Shown here: positions 17,848 through 25,908 of the stretch, piece after piece
Position numbering within the stretch: the first letter of the stretch is position 1
Layout: each line of letters begins with the position of its first letter
NCBI GenBank assembly: GCA_910589155.1
Contig: CAJURY010000001.1
Location: forward strand, 310,001-374,000
DNA from: an uncultured Oscillospiraceae bacterium
GTDB taxonomy: Bacteria > Bacillota > Clostridia > Oscillospirales > Oscillospiraceae
Length of the DNA stretch: 64,000 nt
Direction: 5' to 3'
Translations under genes and position numbers: made by a program
Notes under the pieces: model-generated
Told to the model about the DNA's origin: nothing
The model's input: only the letters and a program-made list of their open reading frames with translations
The model's database searches: none

Positions 17848-18696
17848 TCAGACTAAAAAAGCCTTTGCTTTCTGATTCAATTCCGCCCAAACCGAGCGAA
17901 GAATTTCCCGCTGCCGCCCAAGCTTGCGCGGGTCATGGGAAGCAGTCAGCAGAAATTCCAGATTGCGAAGCAATTCTTTCGGACAGACAGGAAGCTCTGC
18001 CAACGCCTTTTCCAGCTTTTTGTCTCCAGTATAATACCGGCTATTCAGCGCAAAAATCACCTGCACCATATCCATCACCGTATGCAGCGCGATAGGCGCG
18101 GCAAAAAGCAGATCGCCTCTGGAAATCGCGCTGTCATAGTGAAAATTATCCAGCCACATACTGGCACGCCCCAAAAATGTCTCTAAAATCGACCGCCGCA
18201 GGGCAGGCGGATAAACCTTCGCTTTTTCCTGCCATTTGGCCAATATACCGTCTGGATCCCAGACAGGCTTTAAAAAACTCAGCTCACAAAGGTGAATATA
18301 TGTGTAATAGCCATTGGAAGTCCAAATTTCTGGAATAATCTGAAATTTGCCCTCCAGACAGTCCGCAATGCTTTCCTCCATCCCGGAAATGCTGCGCCCC
18401 ACGACTTCCACGGGCGTGCCCTGATACCTGAAATCCATACCGCCGCCCCAGGGAAAATCCGCAAAAGAAGCGCAGACCCAAGGGGTGGTACCCGCGTCCG
18501 CAAGGGAAGCGATCAGCGCTTCGCGCACAGACTGAGGCTTTTCCTTTTCCGCGAAAATGTAAATATCTAAATCGGAGGCGGCGTCCGCTACGCCCTTGGC
18601 ATGGGCGCCTGCTAAAGCAATGGCGCACTTTCCCTCTACCGTCTGCTTTAAAATCGCTGTAATTTCATCAATTTTCCGCAAAACTGCCCCATCCAT
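17848..18696 (-). CDS. Nucleotidyltransferase-fold protein with DUF4037-type C-terminus
   Basis: A 282-residue protein. The N-terminal third has a minimal nucleotidyltransferase signature: GAHAKGVADAASDLDIYIF, i.e. G-x-x-A/S followed by SDLDIYI with the two catalytic aspartates. The helical remainder, with GRASMWLDNFHYD and HDPRKLGRQREIL, resembles DUF4037. Related enzymes include aminoglycoside nucleotidyltransferases and MNT toxins/antitoxins, but no HEPN partner adjoins, so no function is given. ATG 18696 follows GAGGG at 7 nt; it lies 10 bp after recX. Confidence 0.8.
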   Translation of the reverse strand: MDGAVLRKIDEITAILKQTVEGKCAIALAGAHAKGVADAASDLDIYIFAEKEKPQSVREALIASLADAGTTPWVCASFADFPWGGGMDFRYQGTPVEVVGRSISGMEESIADCLEGKFQIIPEIWTSNGYYTYIHLCELSFLKPVWDPDGILAKWQEKAKVYPPALRRSILETFLGRASMWLDNFHYDSAISRGDLLFAAPIALHTVMDMVQVIFALNSRYYTGDKKLEKALAELPVCPKELLRNLEFLLTASHDPRKLGRQREILRSVWAELNQKAKAFLV

Positions 18697-18706
18697 AGCT
18701 TGCCCT

Positions 18707-19333
18707 CTACTCGTCGTATGCTTCCATTTCTTCGTCTAACGCGCTAAGACAGCGGCGGATTTCTTCCCACCGATGCCCCCGGCGCAGCAATGCGTCTATG
18801 GCGCGCTTTTTGTCTTTTTCCGTGAACCCCTCTGGCAAACGACTGCGCAGAAAAGCCATAATCGCCTCGTCCTGCTCTGGATAATCCGCCAGCGCTTCCG
18901 GCCAAAGCTCTCTGGGAATCTGCTTTTCATAAAGCATCTGTTTTACTCTGGCGACACCATAGCCTCTGGCAATCCCCTTTCGAACAATTTGCCTTGCCGT
19001 CTCCCCATCGTCTACCAGATTCAGCTCGCTCATCCAAGCCACCGCCGCGTGGGCATGAGCTGGATCCTCGCCCTTACGGACAAGCCGCTGCTCCAAATCC
19101 CGGCTGGAAACCGCTGAAGCTGACACAATCCGCACCGCCCGCATTTTTGCGGAAGCGCTGCCAGCCATCTCCAATAGCTTTTGATAGGCTGCTTCATCCA
19201 GTTCGCAGCCAGGGTATAAGCCCAAGTCCGCAATGACCTGGGGGTATAGCCGGAGGGTCGTACCGCCCGTTAGCGTTGTAAAATATCGCCCCGCACAATC
19301 CGGCTCACCGGCAATTTTCTCAATCCTCATCAT
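18707..19333 (-). CDS. recX: RecA regulator RecX
   Basis: About 208 residues with the three-helix RecX repeats: ALRIV-like first repeat (SSRDLEQRLVRKG), central GYGVARVKQMLYEKQIP and C-terminal ALLRRGHRWEEIRRCL. RecX binds the RecA filament groove and blocks its activity. It overlaps the 3' end of recA by 14 nt or less, the usual recA-recX arrangement. The exact start is uncertain: TTG 19336, ATG 19333 and ATG 19330 are adjacent in frame and no clear ribosome site is seen, suggesting translational coupling to recA. Confidence 0.92.
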   Translation of the reverse strand: MMRIEKIAGEPDCAGRYFTTLTGGTTLRLYPQVIADLGLYPGCELDEAAYQKLLEMAGSASAKMRAVRIVSASAVSSRDLEQRLVRKGEDPAHAHAAVAWMSELNLVDDGETARQIVRKGIARGYGVARVKQMLYEKQIPRELWPEALADYPEQDEAIMAFLRSRLPEGFTEKDKKRAIDALLRRGHRWEEIRRCLSALDEEMEAYDE

Positions 19334-20426
19334 CAAAATCGTCTGCGGAAACGCTTACCGCCTTCTGCGCGGCCTTGGCCGGAGCTTTCCCCTTAGATCC
19401 AGTGAGCTTCCAGAGATTTTCGCGAACCTCCACATTTAGCCGTTCTGTAATTTCCGGGTGATCCTGCAAAAACTGCTTGGCGTTATCCCGTCCCTGACCG
19501 ATGCGTTCTTCCCCGATAGAGAACCAGCTTCCGCTTTTCTGCACCAATTCCAACTGCACCGCCATATCCAAGAGTTCTCCGTATCTGGAAATGCCCTCGC
19601 CGTACATAATGTCGAAAATCGCTTCCCGGAACGGCGGCGCAACCTTATTTTTCACCACACGGACACGGGTCTTGGAGCCAATTACATCGGAGCCGTTTTT
19701 AATCGTCTCTACCTTCCGCACATCCAGACGGACGGAAGCGTAGAACTTCAAAGCATTGCCGCCTGTGGTGGTTTCGGGATTGCCGTACATCACGCCGATT
19801 TTCATACGAAGCTGGTTGATGAAAATAACCACGCAGTTGGTCTTGGAAATGGTGCCCGCCAGTTTCCGAAGGGCTTGCGACATCAGTCTTGCCTGCAAAC
19901 CCACAAAGCTGTCGCCCATTTCGCCTTCAATTTCCGCTCTGGGGGTCAAGGCTGCTACAGAGTCCACAACCACCGCGTCTACCGCGCCGGAGCGCACCAG
20001 CGCGTCGGTGATTTCCAGCGCCTGCTCGCCGGTATCCGGCTGGGAAACCAGCATGGAATCAATATCTACACCCAAAGCCGCCGCGTAATCCGGGTCAAGG
20101 GCGTGCTCCGCGTCTACAAACGCCACCTCGCTGCCCAGCTTTTGGGCTTCCGCCAGAATATGCAGCGCCAAGGTGGTTTTGCCGGAAGATTCCGGCCCAT
20201 AAATTTCAATAATACGCCCTCTGGGAACGCCGCCAATGCCCAACGCCGCGTCCAGCGCCAAAGATCCGGTGGGAATCGCGTCTACAGACATTTCCGGCCG
20301 ATCCCCCAAACGCATCACCGCGCCTTTCCCAAAATTCTTTTCAATCTGCGCCAAAGCGGTCTCCAGCGCTTTCTTTTTATCCGACGCGGGGGCCGGCGCT
20401 TCATAAGCTGTTTTCTTGCTCGCCAC
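19320..20426 (-). CDS. recA: Recombinase RecA
   Basis: A 368-residue recombinase. Walker A GPESSGKTT, the MAW-like region, loop L2 region GGNALKFYASVRLDVRK and an acidic C-terminal tail ending DDFDDED are present. The start is GTG 20426, preceded by GAGGAAGAG; it lies within the last 26 nt of prmC. No LexA-type operator was recognised, and the position inside a long operon suggests much of its transcription is read-through. Confidence 0.97.
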   Translation of the reverse strand: MASKKTAYEAPAPASDKKKALETALAQIEKNFGKGAVMRLGDRPEMSVDAIPTGSLALDAALGIGGVPRGRIIEIYGPESSGKTTLALHILAEAQKLGSEVAFVDAEHALDPDYAAALGVDIDSMLVSQPDTGEQALEITDALVRSGAVDAVVVDSVAALTPRAEIEGEMGDSFVGLQARLMSQALRKLAGTISKTNCVVIFINQLRMKIGVMYGNPETTTGGNALKFYASVRLDVRKVETIKNGSDVIGSKTRVRVVKNKVAPPFREAIFDIMYGEGISRYGELLDMAVQLELVQKSGSWFSIGEERIGQGRDNAKQFLQDHPEITERLNVEVRENLWKLTGSKGKAPAKAAQKAVSVSADDFDDED

Positions 20427-21306
20427 GATGCATCTCTTCCTCTCTGATTTTCTGAGCCAGAACGGCTCTATCTATCTCGCTATAATCTTTTTTTACTTCT
20501 AAAATCTGAAATCCAGCCTCTTTCAGAATGCGGCAAACATCATTTCCTTGCCCCATTCCAAACTCAAAGCAGAAAAAACCGCCCGGTTTTAAAGAATCCT
20601 TGAAATGCTCCACAATCGCCCGGTAAAAATCCAGTCCGTCCCCACCGCCATCCAATGCCAGCGCAGGCTCAAAATTTCGTACGCTGGGTTCCAATTCCAG
20701 CATTTCCCCGCTGGTGACATAGGGGGGATTGGAAACGATCAAATCAAACTGCCCCAAAAAGGCCGGCGCTGTCTGTGTGACGTCCATCTGTACACAGGAA
20801 ACCCGCCCTGTCAGCTTATGGGCAACCGTGTTTTTCTTCGCCACCGCCAGAGCCTCTCTGGAAATATCCGCCAACGTCACTCTAACGTCCTTTACCTGAT
20901 TGGCAATCGCCAGCCCAATGCAGCCGGAACCGGTGCAAAGATCCAAAACTCTGGGATCATGCTCCAGCATAAGCGTCTGCCGCACCGCCAGCTCCGCCAC
21001 CGCCATGGTATCGTCTCTGGGAATCAGCACATGAGAAGTGACCTCTAAGGTCATACCATAAAACTCCCACTGCCCCAGAATGTAGGCCAGAGGTTCTCCG
21101 GCTACCGCCCGAAGCGTCCAACTTTCCATGGTGTCACAGACGCTTTCTCCGGCGAATTTATCCCGATTTGCCAAAATCGCCTCCTGGCTTTTCCCGGAAG
21201 CGGCGCACAAAAGCTGCCTTGCCACAAATCCAGCCTGCTCCTGCCCATAGGAAGGAAGCAGAGCACGCCTTGCATCCAGATACAAATCGCTGTATCTTTT
21301 TACCAT
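20401..21306 (-). CDS. prmC: Release factor glutamine methyltransferase PrmC
   Basis: A 301-residue SAM-dependent methyltransferase acting on the GGQ glutamine of release factors. An N-terminal helical domain precedes PLAYILGQWEFYG, motif I (DLCTGSGCIGLA) and the catalytic NPPY of motif IV. It overlaps the 3' end of the DUF1385 gene by 7 nt and the recA start by 26 nt. prmC next to DUF1385 is a recurring pair in Clostridia (there usually with prfA and rpmE, which are absent here). Confidence 0.96.
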   Translation of the reverse strand: MVKRYSDLYLDARRALLPSYGQEQAGFVARQLLCAASGKSQEAILANRDKFAGESVCDTMESWTLRAVAGEPLAYILGQWEFYGMTLEVTSHVLIPRDDTMAVAELAVRQTLMLEHDPRVLDLCTGSGCIGLAIANQVKDVRVTLADISREALAVAKKNTVAHKLTGRVSCVQMDVTQTAPAFLGQFDLIVSNPPYVTSGEMLELEPSVRNFEPALALDGGGDGLDFYRAIVEHFKDSLKPGGFFCFEFGMGQGNDVCRILKEAGFQILEVKKDYSEIDRAVLAQKIREEEMHRGEQENSL

Positions 21307-22298
21307 TGATCCGCGCCCTCCTGCTGAGGAAGTACCGCTTCCAAGGCGGTAATCGCCACCTCAATCATGCTGTCGTCCGGCTCGTTGGTCGTAAAATTCT
21401 GGAACCACATCCCCGGCGCAGTGAGAATGCGGGTGAACCAGTTGTCGTGCCGCCCTACAAAGCGGTTGATTTCATAACCAATGGCGACAACCAAAGGCAA
21501 GAGCAACAGCTTGTAGGCAATCATAATCAATCGGTACAGGAAAGTTCCCTGCATCGCCGCCAGTCCCGGCGCAACAACCAAAAGCACAGAGGATGCTATG
21601 GAGAAAATCAAAATAGATAAAAGCATAATCACAAGCAAAAAGCTTGTGCCACAGCGCGGATGCAGCCTTGTCTGCTGCCGGACGTTCTCCACCGTCAAAG
21701 GAAGCTTTGCTTCATAGCAGCGGATGGTTTTATGCTCCGCGCCGTGGTAGGAAAACAGTCGCTTCATATCCTTCATTTTTGAAATTAAGTACATATACGC
21801 CATAAAAATGATCATACGCACCGCGCCTTCAATGAGGTTGACGCCGATGTTGCTTTTTACCCAGCGGTCAAAGAAGCCGCCGATGACCATGGGAAGCAGG
21901 AAAAACAGCACCACGGAAAAGCCAATTCCCAAAACAGCCGCAGCATACAGCAGCCCCTTCTGGAATTTTTCCGACCCAAGTTTTTTCTCCAGCCAGAGAT
22001 CCAGCTTGGAGGGTTTTTCCGTTTCGCTGTACTCTTCCGGGGACAAATCAGCCGAGCGCAGCAGAGCCTTGATGCCTACCATTTGCGCGGAGAAAAAGTT
22101 CACAACGCCTCGAATCAACGGCCAAGTGGCAACTGAACCGGGTTTGGGGAGTTTTCTCTCCGTCACCTCTGTGGTGAGGCCGTCTTTTCCCCGTACTACC
22201 ACCGCGTCTTTTTCTGGCCCGCGCATCATAATACCTTCAATCAACGCTTGTCCGCCAATCATGGTCTTAAATTTTTCATTGGTATTTTGTTTGCTCAT
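21300..22298 (-). CDS. DUF1385 (YqhQ-like) membrane protein
   Basis: A 332-residue member of DUF1385. The family signature GGQALIEGIMMRGP is at the N-terminus; four to five hydrophobic segments follow (near residues 128-150, 160-180, 215-240 and 250-270), with the conserved FSYHGAEHKTIRCYE and RLHPRCGTSFLL motifs in between. The His/Glu/Cys conservation hints at a metal enzyme, but the reaction is not known. AAAGGAA lies 6 nt before ATG. Neighbour of prmC, as in many Firmicutes. Confidence 0.92.
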   Translation of the reverse strand: MSKQNTNEKFKTMIGGQALIEGIMMRGPEKDAVVVRGKDGLTTEVTERKLPKPGSVATWPLIRGVVNFFSAQMVGIKALLRSADLSPEEYSETEKPSKLDLWLEKKLGSEKFQKGLLYAAAVLGIGFSVVLFFLLPMVIGGFFDRWVKSNIGVNLIEGAVRMIIFMAYMYLISKMKDMKRLFSYHGAEHKTIRCYEAKLPLTVENVRQQTRLHPRCGTSFLLVIMLLSILIFSIASSVLLVVAPGLAAMQGTFLYRLIMIAYKLLLLPLVVAIGYEINRFVGRHDNWFTRILTAPGMWFQNFTTNEPDDSMIEVAITALEAVLPQQEGADQW

Positions 22299-22340
22299 GG
22301 GGTATTCCTTTCCGGCAAGCGCCGCAAGACGCCGCCAAAA

Positions 22341-23771
22341 CTACTGCTGAGCAGTAGGCAGTTGAATCGTTACAAGGGTACCGCCGCCTTCTGCGTTTTC
22401 CAGAAGCAGCTTGCCGCCGTGCATTTCCACAATTTCATCGCACACAGCAAGGCCAATGCCGGTGCCTCTGGCTTTGGAGCTTCCCTTGTAAAATTTTTTC
22501 TTTACCAGAGGCAGTTCTTCCTCTGGGATTCCACAGCCATAGTCCCGAATGCGAATCACCACGTTATTTTGCTCCTTATGGATGGATGCTTCAATTTTTT
22601 TGCCGTCTCCGCCATGCTTCGCGGCATTGTCCAAAATATTCAAAAATACCTGGCGCATTCGTTTTCCATCGCAGGGGATTTCAGGAATCTCCTCATCGTT
22701 ATCCAGATATTCCAGGGTTATCCCTTCCTGCTTCAGGCGGCTGCCATACATGTAAACGGTATCTTCAAATTCGCTCCGAATGTCCGTCAGTTCCACGTTC
22801 AAGGTCATGCGGCCGTCTTGCAGACGGGAAAATTCCAGAAGCTCCATGACCATTTCCGTCAACCGTCTGGATTCTTTCAAAATAATCCGCATACCCCGGC
22901 TGGTCTGCTCGTCCATTTCATCCATGGAAAGCAGCGTTTCGCTCCAGCCGGTAATGGCGGTAAGGGGCGTGCGCAGCTCATGAGAAAGCGAGGTAACAAA
23001 ATCCGCCTGCATTTTTTCGCTCTGGCTGATTTTTACCGACATATCGTTGATCGTATCCGCCAGTTCGCCGATTTCATCGTCAAACTTAGCCTTAATCTGC
23101 ACGCCGTAGCTGCCGGCGGCAATCCGCTTGGCCGTAGCTGTAATTTCCGCCACAGGCCCTAGAATAGACTTGATATAATAGTTGCTGCTGAGCAGCACAG
23201 TCAAAACAAACAGCGCGCCGCCGATAAAAGCGGTCATAGCAATAAAGACAATCTGGCGATCCACATTGCGCAAACTGGTGACATACCGCAAAACGCCGAT
23301 GACTTCTCCGTTGGTATAAATCATGGGGCAGGAAACCGCCATAATATGATCCCCGGTCGCAGGGTCTTTCCCGGAAAATACTGCGAGGTCTACCTTTTCA
23401 ATGGCGGCGAAAATATCCGAGGTTTTGGGATGCTGACCGGCCCACTGTCCAAAGGAAGAGGCCACCAGCCGCCCCTGGGCATTGATAAACTGCAACTCAA
23501 TGGTATCCTTATACTCAAAGGTCTGGGCATAGGTCACACAGGACTGATAGTATTCCTTATAGCTTTGCCCAATGTAATTGGCAAAAAAGTCGGCGGTGGA
23601 ACTGGCGCGGTATTTCATATCGGATTCCACATTGGAGTAGTAGTACGCTGAAAAAATCGCCGTGATGCCAATGACGCTCACCACTGCCAGCGCCATCACA
23701 AGTCCCACGGTATTGGTGAGCCAGCGGCGGCGCAGCCCCCACATTTTCTTCTTGCTCAAGGCTTCTTTCAC
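22341..23771 (-). CDS. Sensor histidine kinase
   Basis: A 476-residue membrane kinase: first membrane segment about 20-43, an extracytoplasmic sensor of about 130 residues, second segment about 175-200, HAMP, HisKA with phospho-acceptor His265 in SHELRTPL, and a HATPase domain (NILDNAAKHGG, DYGCGIP, GTGIGLAVCDEI). Architecture is like PhoR/WalK without a PAS domain. The start is likely GTG 23771, 24 bp after the response regulator; the ribosome site is weak and starts further in are possible. Signal unknown; it pairs with the regulator just upstream. Confidence 0.94.
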   Translation of the reverse strand: MKEALSKKKMWGLRRRWLTNTVGLVMALAVVSVIGITAIFSAYYYSNVESDMKYRASSTADFFANYIGQSYKEYYQSCVTYAQTFEYKDTIELQFINAQGRLVASSFGQWAGQHPKTSDIFAAIEKVDLAVFSGKDPATGDHIMAVSCPMIYTNGEVIGVLRYVTSLRNVDRQIVFIAMTAFIGGALFVLTVLLSSNYYIKSILGPVAEITATAKRIAAGSYGVQIKAKFDDEIGELADTINDMSVKISQSEKMQADFVTSLSHELRTPLTAITGWSETLLSMDEMDEQTSRGMRIILKESRRLTEMVMELLEFSRLQDGRMTLNVELTDIRSEFEDTVYMYGSRLKQEGITLEYLDNDEEIPEIPCDGKRMRQVFLNILDNAAKHGGDGKKIEASIHKEQNNVVIRIRDYGCGIPEEELPLVKKKFYKGSSKARGTGIGLAVCDEIVEMHGGKLLLENAEGGGTLVTIQLPTAQQ

Positions 23772-23795
23772 CTCAATTCAGGGAAAAGTCCGGTG

Positions 23796-24482
23796 TTACG
23801 CACCCCATTTATAGCCATAGCCCCATACGGTTGTAATAAAGGCGGGATTTGCCGTGTCGTCCTCAATTTTGATTCTGAGTCGGCGGATATTCACGTCCAC
23901 GATTTTCAGGTCGCTGTCATAATCAGGCCCCCACACGGCGTTTAGAATATCCTCTCTGGACAGCGCCCGTCCGGGATTTTGCAGAAACAGCTTCAAAATA
24001 GCAAATTCCACCTGGGTCAGGCGAATACGCTCTCCATTTTTTTCCAGCGTGCGGTTGTGGAAATTCATTACAAATGGCCCGTTTTGCAGCAGATCGGGGT
24101 CAGCCGCGTTGTCCCCGCCAATGCGCCGATACAATGCGTCAATCCGCGCGGTCAGCTCCGCCGGGGAAAAGGGCTTTGTCACATAATCGTCCGCGCCGGT
24201 CATGAGGCCGGTTATCTTATCCATTTCCTGGGTTCTTGCCGTCAGCATTATAATGCCAATCTGCTTATTGGAAGCGCGAATGTTCCGGCAGACCTCAAAT
24301 CCATCCATATCCGGCAGCATAATATCCAGAATCGCCACGCCGATGTCCGGGTTTTCCCGCAATCGCTCCAGCGCCTCTTTGCCTGTGCCCGCTTCTATCG
24401 CGTCATAGCCCGCTCGTTTGATGTTGATAACCACAAAGCTGCGAATATTTACTTCGTCTTCCAAAATTAAAACTTTTTTCAT
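23796..24482 (-). CDS. OmpR-family response regulator
   Basis: A 228-residue regulator with a receiver domain (acidic pocket ED at 8-9, phospho-acceptor in AILDIMLPDMDG, conserved Thr in LTART, Lys in TKPFSPAEL) and a winged-helix DNA-binding domain with GRALSREDILNAVWG and VDVNIRRLRIKIE. It follows a lipoprotein gene after 10 bp and precedes its histidine kinase. AGGAG is 7 nt before ATG. Confidence 0.95.
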   Translation of the reverse strand: MKKVLILEDEVNIRSFVVINIKRAGYDAIEAGTGKEALERLRENPDIGVAILDIMLPDMDGFEVCRNIRASNKQIGIIMLTARTQEMDKITGLMTGADDYVTKPFSPAELTARIDALYRRIGGDNAADPDLLQNGPFVMNFHNRTLEKNGERIRLTQVEFAILKLFLQNPGRALSREDILNAVWGPDYDSDLKIVDVNIRRLRIKIEDDTANPAFITTVWGYGYKWGA

Positions 24483-24492
24483 ATCCTCACTC

Positions 24493-25833
24493 CTAGGTCT
24501 CTCCAGTTTTCCATGGGGTTCGAATCAAATGGAACGCACTTTTCACCGCGTTCTCATCAACGCCTCTTTTTATACCTTCTTCGCCAATCGCGGCAGCGAA
24601 AATCACTTCGTCATTCCGCGCCAAAGTAAAGTTTCCTTCCGCAGCGGCTGCTTCCGTGCGGCTGTCGCCAGAAAAAACGTACACGGTAAAAATAGGCGCA
24701 GTGCAAAAACCGTTTTCCCAGCCGCAAAAAGCGTAGGATATTTCTCCAGCGCCCGCATCGCTACGCAGCGCTACCATTTGCTTCGCCCATTCCGGGGGTA
24801 AGTCCACATAATAACCGTCGGCACAGCAGTGATAGGTTATTTTTTTGTTCTGGTGAGAGCCGTCCGGTTCCAAATTGTACCATTGCAGCAAATACCGGTT
24901 GGTTTGGGGAGCCGCCCCTTCCGGCTCCGGCATGGTGAGCTGCTCCGGCAGCTCAATCAGGCCGTCTCCGTCAATGTCCTCAGCGTAGACTTCCTTGTTG
25001 CGGATGGTACGCGCGCTGCTACCGCCGGGAGCAAGCTGCGTCACGTTGGTGAGCTTCCCCTCTTGCAATGCGTACACGTCCGTAATGACCTGATTTTCGT
25101 CATAGGCACTGGCGACAAACACCGCCGGCACATCCTGGCACATATTGCCGGTGATCACGCGCTTCACCCCGTCTACCGGCGCGGACATTGCGGCTTCGCT
25201 TCTGCGCTCCATGGCGTTATTTTGATAATCGTAGATTTCCGCCACGCCGTTGTTATCCGCGCCTGGGCGAAAAACTACCAATTCCTTCTGGCCGTTGGTA
25301 TCCAAGTCTGTAGTCAAAAAACGGGTATACACGATAGAAGCCAAAAGCTCCGCTTGCCCGCTGCGGAAGGTGTACACGGAAAGCGCCCTGAGCACCTCGT
25401 CGCTGACCTGCCGACCGACAATGAGTTCCATCCCGGCGCTGCCGTCAATCTGCGCGTATTCCACCTGCTCAAAAGCAGTGCCCGCGCTTTCCAGCGTAGC
25501 GATATTTACATAGGAATCTTCTTGCTTGTCGAACACATAAATTTTCAAAGGGCGCTCGTCTGTTCCTTTGGAAAACAAAAGCGCTTCCTCTTCTCCGTCT
25601 CCGTCCAAATCGGATAGCTGCACCGCCTGCTGATTATCTCCTGAGATGGGCGCGGCGTATTCCACACTGGACATTACGCGGTTCAATTGTAATTGCAGCT
25701 CACTGAATTCCTCCGACCGCTTGGGAAGGCTGTACATCTTGTCCACCGTCTGCATCATGCAGCCGGACAAAAACACAGTTGCCGCACCCAGCGCAAAGGC
25801 TAGAAGCAAGCCGCCTATTTTCTTTTCGACCAT
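24493..25833 (-). CDS. Lipoprotein with FG-GAP/VCBS-like Asp-rich repeats
   Basis: A 446-residue exported lipoprotein with lipobox LSGC (Cys near residue 25). The mature part shows repeats of the calcium-binding-like form DxDGDG or DxDTNG followed by a hydrophobic strand: LSDLDGDGEEEALL, TTDLDTNGQKELVV and AEDIDGDGLIELPE, suggesting a beta-propeller of the FG-GAP/integrin type. First gene of a unit that continues into the two-component system, so it may feed information to that kinase; this is inference. GGAGG is 6 nt before ATG and a minus-strand TATAAT lies at 25857-25862 without a good -35. Confidence 0.85.
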   Translation of the reverse strand: MVEKKIGGLLLAFALGAATVFLSGCMMQTVDKMYSLPKRSEEFSELQLQLNRVMSSVEYAAPISGDNQQAVQLSDLDGDGEEEALLFSKGTDERPLKIYVFDKQEDSYVNIATLESAGTAFEQVEYAQIDGSAGMELIVGRQVSDEVLRALSVYTFRSGQAELLASIVYTRFLTTDLDTNGQKELVVFRPGADNNGVAEIYDYQNNAMERRSEAAMSAPVDGVKRVITGNMCQDVPAVFVASAYDENQVITDVYALQEGKLTNVTQLAPGGSSARTIRNKEVYAEDIDGDGLIELPEQLTMPEPEGAAPQTNRYLLQWYNLEPDGSHQNKKITYHCCADGYYVDLPPEWAKQMVALRSDAGAGEISYAFCGWENGFCTAPIFTVYVFSGDSRTEAAAAEGNFTLARNDEVIFAAAIGEEGIKRGVDENAVKSAFHLIRTPWKTGET

Positions 25834-25908
25834 GGTACGCCTCCTTCCATCGGAATATTATACATCAAATTTTCCGCAAAAGATAGATGCTTTTTTGAAA
25901 ATGGCAGG

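Noticed and set aside
17848..18696. Nucleotidyltransferase as an MNT/HEPN toxin-antitoxin part or antibiotic resistance gene
   Set aside because: No HEPN partner, the gene sits in a conserved housekeeping operon, and the C-terminus is DUF4037-like.
24510..24530. GGTTCGAATC resembling a tRNA T-arm
   Set aside because: It lies at the end of the lipoprotein gene and no acceptor, D or anticodon arm can be built around it.
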